This document shows positions 8,474 to 12,595 of a DNA stretch of 12,595 bases, in pieces (the stretch's first letter is position 1; the number at the start of each line of letters is the position of its first letter). A model generated the notes under the pieces. The model was not told the DNA's origin. It made no database searches and saw only the letters and a program-made list of their open reading frames with translations. A program made the position numbers and the translations under genes. The DNA is from Saccoglossus kowalevskii (Eukaryota; Hemichordata; Enteropneusta; Harrimaniidae), in assembly GCF_000003605.2 (NCBI RefSeq), contig NW_003105107.1, positions 273,506 through 286,100 on the forward strand, given 5' to 3'.

Positions 8474-8716
8474 GCGACGGCGTAGTCTGACTGCATACTT
8501 TGGGATATCCTCGTAATAACCTTATTATTATACATCTTTTCCTTCCAAGGATACATCATGGGAATGCCGAAATCCAAAAAGTTTAGAACAGATTTAGCGA
8601 ACTTGTCTGGGGTCAGGGCAAACTCTGGGGGTTGTTTTTATTATTAGAGGGCGCTTACGCGCGTAATCGTTCCATATTTGGAATTCTCATTCCTAATATG
8701 GTAGGATGCAAATACC
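8474..8716 (+). repeat. dispersed repeat, copy 2
   Basis: This matches 424-682 in the same orientation, with small indels. It begins in the loop of the copy 1 hairpin (GCGACGGCGTA) and lacks the left arm, so it is truncated at its 5' side or represents a shorter family form. It is followed at once by the second degenerate array. Confidence 0.88.
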
Positions 8717-8753
8717 AAGTGCAATACCGTAACAAGCAGCGTGTCGGCTGAGA

Positions 8754-9245
8754 TAGCTCCGCTATTATCAATGCACATTTCAATTAAGCAACTGGAGATA
8801 TCATTAGAAAATGAACAATATTTATAGTATCAAAGCAATCGGACTTGGTGTTTTCAACAAGAATTCGAAAATATCACTTTTCACCAAAAATGACAAAATT
8901 AGATAATCGAAGATATCATCACGAACTGAAAAGAATCTGAGTGAGGTCCACATGTAGTACCTATATATGTAATATCAAAGCAATCAGACTTGTGGTTTTT
9001 AACAAGAAATTATAAATATCTTTTTTTACCAAAAATTTCAAAAATATTCATCAAAATTGGAGAATTGAAGATATCACCATGAAATGAACAGATCTAAGAG
9101 AGGTCTACCCAATGTACATATACACCAAGTATCAAACCATTCAGGCTTGTAGTTTTCAAGAATAAGTCGAAAAAGTTGACACGGATGCCGACGGACAATC
9201 ACTCATATGATAAGCTCCGCTCGACAAAGTCGACAGTGGAGCTAA
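8754..9245 (+). repeat. degenerate repeat array, copy 2, with terminal inverted repeat
   Basis: Units are anchored by ATCAAAGCAAT at about 8829, 8974 and a weaker form at 9131, spaced 145 and 157 bases. The left end reads TAGCTCCGCT (8754-8763) and the right end AGTGGAGCTA, a 10-base terminal inverted repeat with one mismatch. The right end also folds on itself: AGCTCCGCTCGAC (9213-9225) pairs with GTCGACAGTGGAGCT (9229-9243) around an AAA loop. A short GACGGAC block precedes the hairpin. No coding capacity is seen, so it is a non-autonomous element. Confidence 0.78.
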
Positions 9246-9968
9246 AAATACGATACACCATTCTTAAAATGAAAATGGAATCATTCAATAAATATGGAAT
9301 AAATAATTAAATTGAAACAATAGATGCTTTCAAAAAACTAGATATGCAGACTGACTCAAGCTGAACTCACAATGTGTATATGGGTAATAGCTGCAATCTT
9401 GTTCTACAAATTGACATATGTCAAGAAGGTGTTTTTATGATCTGGTCAAACTCATAACATTATGCGTTTACTGAATAGATCAGCTAAATCATTCGTCAGT
9501 GTGAGCCGTGAACAGACTCAAGTAACTTGTTGAAAACTTTGATATAAAGATTTGTTGTGAGGATTATTATCAATAATAATTCCTGGCTAGTAGGAACTCC
9601 TTTCAAGGTTATCTATATCGGTCAAGTTCATAGTCATCATACATGTCAAGAACCGAATGAATATGTTATAGTGTTTATTTTTATTGATACCGTATCCATG
9701 TTAAGATATTATTATTAAGTTTGTCACGCGGTAACACTATACTATACTTTAAACCAAACTAATATACCTATTTTTTTTCATTTTTAAAATGGCTTTCAGA
9801 CAAAATTGACAAAAGAGCCAAACAACCTCAAACGATCCACAAACGAACCAAAACAGATTCAGTAAATAACGAATGAACTATGAATGAACTATACCTCTAT
9901 TACTATACTATTTCCAACGTTGAGAGCGCTATTCACTAAAAGTGGTTGCTAATCACGTTATTCTCATC
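9246..9968. other. AT-rich intergenic stretch
   Basis: No gene is recognised. A small direct repeat of GAATGAACTAT occurs twice in tandem at 9871-9892. Confidence 0.6.
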
Positions 9969-10107
9969 ATGAAGCGCGTCCGCGTTGACGCGCGGCCGTC
10001 CCTGGGAGTGTGGCGATTTGTAGTGACACTGGTAATGAAAGCGCTCCTTCGGGATGTCCTGTTTGCGAACGTAACCCGAAGCAAGAGCGGTAGGCAAAAG
10101 TGCTCAG
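9969..10107 (+). CDS. possible coding exon, CpG-rich
   Basis: An ATG at 9969 opens a frame of 46 codons ending at CTCAG|GTTAGT, a plausible donor; unspliced, it stops two codons later. Codons are strikingly GC-rich (CGC GTC CGC GTT GAC GCG CGG) in AT-rich surroundings. The peptide is basic at the start, then hydrophobic (LGVWRFVVTLVMKALL), with one NVT sequon. I recognise no family. A CpG-rich promoter patch read by chance is equally possible. Confidence 0.2.
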
Positions 10108-10680
10108 GTTAGTATGCCAGAAATAACACATGAATATTTTCTTTCTTGTCTGAAATAAGTTATTAGTAGTAACACTGTAGCCAGAAATGAAAAAAAAACA
10201 GTACCAAGGGCATTGCTGTGGTGACTCTGAACTCGTATTGTATTGGTGTTGCATCTTGCTCAGACGAGGTTTAGAATACGTACGCGTAGCGCGTACAAGC
10301 CGTGGCAGCAACACTTTTGCCTAACGCTCTTGTTTCCAACATTTTCATGGTAAGTATTTAGTGTTCATTTCTATGCAATTGCGATTCGCAATTTCTGTGT
10401 GTAAAATCATATTGCTGTTGTGGACGGCGACAGATTGTTTTGGTTCTGGGCTCTCTGACGTTTTCTAGGTCGCATGTTGTATATACCAGTCAGACACTGA
10501 TAAGTAAGTAAACGAACCGGGGCATAGTCAACATGGAACTCTGAATAATTCAATTATTTATGCTGGAGAACACAGTATACTGGACTGGAAACTGCTAAGT
10601 ACACAGTGTAGTCAAATCAGTAAGCAAAATATACTATGGACCCTATGGTATACATGAAAATTTTAAAAAATTTAAAAAAC
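10108..10680. other. no firm gene; exon-like signals on plus strand
   Basis: An ATG at 10347-10349 is followed directly by a consensus donor, GTAAGT. A block at 10434-10503, between a weak acceptor (GGCGACAG) and a strong donor (GTAAGTAA), reads in phase from that ATG as a hydrophobic start. The palindrome-like GTACGCGTAGCGCGTAC lies at 10280-10296. Confidence 0.3.
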
Positions 10681-10698
10681 CTTGCCCCTATGGGCAAG
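10681..10698. repeat. short perfect hairpin
   Basis: CTTGCCC and GGGCAAG form a 7-bp stem around a four-base loop, preceded by an AT-only stretch rich in A runs. It is probably part of an old repeat; nothing shows that it acts as a terminator. Confidence 0.6.
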
Positions 10699-10917
10699 TC
10701 GACAATCCCTAATATTGCTAAATCACCAGTTGTGAGTTTAAATCTCATTTATTAGGATTTCCACATGAAGTCACATGTTATCATTATAATGAGGAAAGAT
10801 AATAATTTTCTATTGTCAGGGTTATATAATAAATTCTTTAATTAATATTCCATGGATATTTTTATTAATGACATAACACTCTCAATTCTCAACTCTGATG
10901 AAAGTACCAGTTACTGC

Positions 10918-10992
10918 AACAAAGCCATACTCACTGCGAAAGCTAATCACTTCGAAAGACACTCCCAGCGAAAGCCACTTATCGCGAAGCTA
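10918..10992 (+). repeat. degenerate 16-bp tandem repeat
   Basis: CGAAAG occurs at 10937, 10953 and 10969, and CGAAGC at 10985, each exactly 16 bases apart. A weaker unit precedes them at 10918-10933. Units share the form nnnCGAAAGCnACTnn. About five units are present, with no spacer structure. Confidence 0.75.
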
Positions 10993-11208
10993 CTTTTTTT
11001 ATAAATTAAATTTGACTTTTATTTCGTAATTTTTTTTCCAGTTCATAAAATGTGGGATCGCTGCAGCTTGTCTAGTTTTATACACAAGATACCAGTCGAT
11101 TATAGTTTCCGGGCTCCCTGTGTCATAACACATTTGCTTTTAGCATAGCCATACAAATTGTTCACATCAGGGGACATCAGCACAACGAAGATTGTATCAT
11201 AGAACTTT

Positions 11209-11466
11209 ATGGCGTTCGTAAATTGTATATCCCCAAACGATGTAACGAACAAGCCGTGTATACGTCGCTATGTCGGCCGGTGTCCAGCACGACGCACCGT
11301 GACGTGCATCGCCTGTTTATTTGGAATTATAGGAGGTAGGGTGTACATATTCACCGAAATGTATAAACATATGACTTACAGTGATAGCCACGACATGCTT
11401 GAGTTTGATGAACAGCGTAAAGGTCAGGGGCAGTTCAATCTTACACAAGATGACAAGCCGGGATGA
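11209..11466 (+). CDS. possible 85-residue membrane-anchored ORF or first exon
   Basis: An ATG-started ORF of 85 codons. A basic stretch (RRYVGRCPARR, about 19-29) is followed by a hydrophobic segment (TVTCIACLFGII, with GGRVYIF after it) and then a polar, acidic tail with one NLT sequon. This order resembles the cytosolic tail, signal anchor and stem of a type II membrane protein such as a Golgi transferase, but no catalytic domain follows and I recognise no family. Its first half is CpG-rich. A weak donor, AAAG|GTCAGG, lies inside it. It may be a first exon, a pseudogene piece or chance. Confidence 0.22.
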   Translation: MAFVNCISPNDVTNKPCIRRYVGRCPARRTVTCIACLFGIIGGRVYIFTEMYKHMTYSDSHDMLEFDEQRKGQGQFNLTQDDKPG

Positions 11467-11525
11467 ACATAATCTGTTATCGTTAAACAAGAACGACAAT
11501 AGTGTTACGGAGTGAGTGTAATCCG

Positions 11526-11640
11526 CTGCTTACCGTACAAAGAGTGTGTTGATCTCAGATTAACGCTGAATCTACGAGCTCAAGGAAGGCAGGCTGTGAT
11601 TATGCAGTAGATGTGAACGACACAGGTCACGTGATCCGTC
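11526..11640 (-). promoter_or_regulatory. candidate GSS 5' exon and promoter
   Basis: On the minus strand there is a good donor, TACG|GTAAGC (GT at 11533-11532). Beyond it lies GTGATTATGCA (11596-11606), which fits the antioxidant-response core RTGAYNNNGCR, and GTCACGTGAT (11626-11635), an E-box of the USF/MITF type. A noncoding first exon here would splice to the acceptor at 8151-8150. Glutathione-synthesis genes are NRF2 targets in mammals. Each motif alone is common by chance, so this is a hypothesis. Confidence 0.2.
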
Positions 11641-12064
11641 AATATGAACAACAAGCAATCGTACTAACCGGGCAAAATACGATATACCAATGTCGATTTC
11701 ATATCCAGTGTGAAATAAGCTTTCCATCAATATATAGCTTTGTGTGGTTCAGTAAATATTTTATATGAAAATATCAGTTTAGAAAATCAATACCAAAAAC
11801 GTGTACAGCATCCTTAAATGGTATATTATGTATATAGTATAGCAGATTTGTAGATCCAACCAAGGTTTTTCTTTCCTCTAGTTTGTCTTTTAAATTAGAC
11901 GGCCATGTTGGATTTATGCAGATGAAGCTCCCGTCTACCCAGGAAACCATTTATTTACATTTTTTCTGTATGGTACGATTTAGAATTTAAATCGTTTTAA
12001 ATTGTATTCTGGCATCTTAAAGAGAAACCGGAAGAAAAGTTACATTAAATAATTATATTATCCG
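11641..12064. other. AT-rich stretch with one diverged repeat unit
   Basis: GCCATGTTGGATTTATGC at about 11902-11919 matches the start of the 77-bp repeat unit downstream. No gene is recognised. Confidence 0.6.
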
Positions 12065-12218
12065 GCCATATTGGATTTATGCTAATTTTCATCTACCAAT
12101 CAACACATTTGGCACTCTCATACTCTCAAAGCAGTACCATTGCCATATTGGATTTATGCTAATTTTCATCTACCATTCAATACATTTGGCACTCTCATAC
12201 TCTCAAAGCAGTACCATT
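12065..12218 (+). repeat. tandem duplication of a 77-bp unit
   Basis: Two nearly identical 77-base units start GCCATATTGGATTTATGC at 12065 and 12142. They differ at only about two positions (CAATCAACAC versus CATTCAATAC), so the duplication is recent. Diverged relatives of the first 18 bases lie at about 11902 and 12303. Confidence 0.95.
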
Positions 12219-12595
12219 GCATCATGAATTTTTAAAATACCTCATCTAGAATTAAAGATATATCCAAATAGTTATATTTCCATGTTGTAAAAAAGTGCAA
12301 AATGGCCATTTTGAATGTATGCAAATTAGATATATTTCGGAAGCCTAGATTTTCCTAGACTTTCAGTATGTCAATCTAGATACCTTTCCGAAAAGCACTG
12401 TGAAGAAATTATTCCTGTTGCAATTTGTGACAGGTTGGCCCCCCTTTTTTGCTAAAATGACTTGACTAATGTTACTTCTTGGTACATTTGCCACGACAAA
12501 CGTATATTTGGAGTACATAAGAAAGATCGGTGTATCAAACCTTATATCACAAGCGCGTAACAGTTTATAGTTGTCATTATTCATATTTTGCGGAC
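12219..12595. other. right edge, no supported gene
   Basis: It starts with a diverged repeat word (GGCCATTTTGAATGTATGC near 12303). A minus-strand ORF at 12363-12584 has ordinary low-complexity composition and no recognised domain. Confidence 0.5.

Noticed and set aside
9967-10314. Minus-strand 115-codon ORF opposite the CpG-rich patch
   Set aside because: Its first codon is GTG, not ATG, and the composition shows no domain; it looks like the shadow of a GC-rich patch.
10681-10698. Rho-independent terminator
   Set aside because: The host is eukaryotic and there is no T tract after the stem on either strand in the right place.
10918-10992. CRISPR-like array
   Set aside because: Units are tandem and degenerate with no unique spacers, in eukaryotic DNA.
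12363-12584. Minus-strand 73-codon ORF ending near a donor-like GTATCT
   Set aside because: No recognised domain, no convincing acceptor and ordinary composition.

Overview
This window is animal nuclear DNA. It is AT-rich and intron-rich, and it is full of short dispersed and tandem repeats. One real gene is clear: a glutathione synthetase gene (GSS) on the minus strand, between about 774 and 8149. Nine coding exons can be read. All have GT-AG borders and their reading phases fit exactly. Joined, they give about 447 codons of a protein that is usually about 470 to 490 residues long. The last coding exon, which should carry the C-terminal alanine/glycine-rich substrate loop, lies beyond the left edge. 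I cannot name the species. The repeat style and the protein suggest an invertebrate, perhaps a marine one such as a hemichordate, echinoderm or mollusc, but that is an impression and not a measurement.

Layout from left to right. Positions 1-773 are the start of the last GSS intron and hold a foldback hairpin followed by a dispersed repeat. Positions 774-963 are exon 9. The next intron (964-2597) holds an unexplained 109-codon ORF, a cluster of TGACCT half-sites and a degenerate repeat array of about 150 bp period. Exons 8 to 2 lie between 2598 and 6342. The large intron 6343-7830 holds short tandem duplications and a (TA)n tract. Exon 1, with the start codon, lies at 7831-8123, and a good splice acceptor just upstream predicts at least one further noncoding 5' exon to the right. 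Positions 8474-8716 are a second copy of the left-hand repeat, and 8754-9245 a second copy of the array, here ending in a terminal hairpin.

The right-hand part (9250-12595) has no firm gene. It holds a CpG-rich patch with plus-strand exon-like pieces (9969-10107, 10347-10349, 10434-10503 and an ORF at 11209-11466), a 16-bp tandem repeat, a 77-bp tandem duplication with outlying relatives, and a possible GSS promoter near 11530-11640 with a donor, an ARE-like core and an E-box. All of these are tentative.

I found no new biological system. The most interesting points are the substitutions at substrate-contact positions of the glutathione synthetase (SWN where human has ERN, IASG where human has ISAS) and the paired repeat modules that flank the gene on both sides in the same order.
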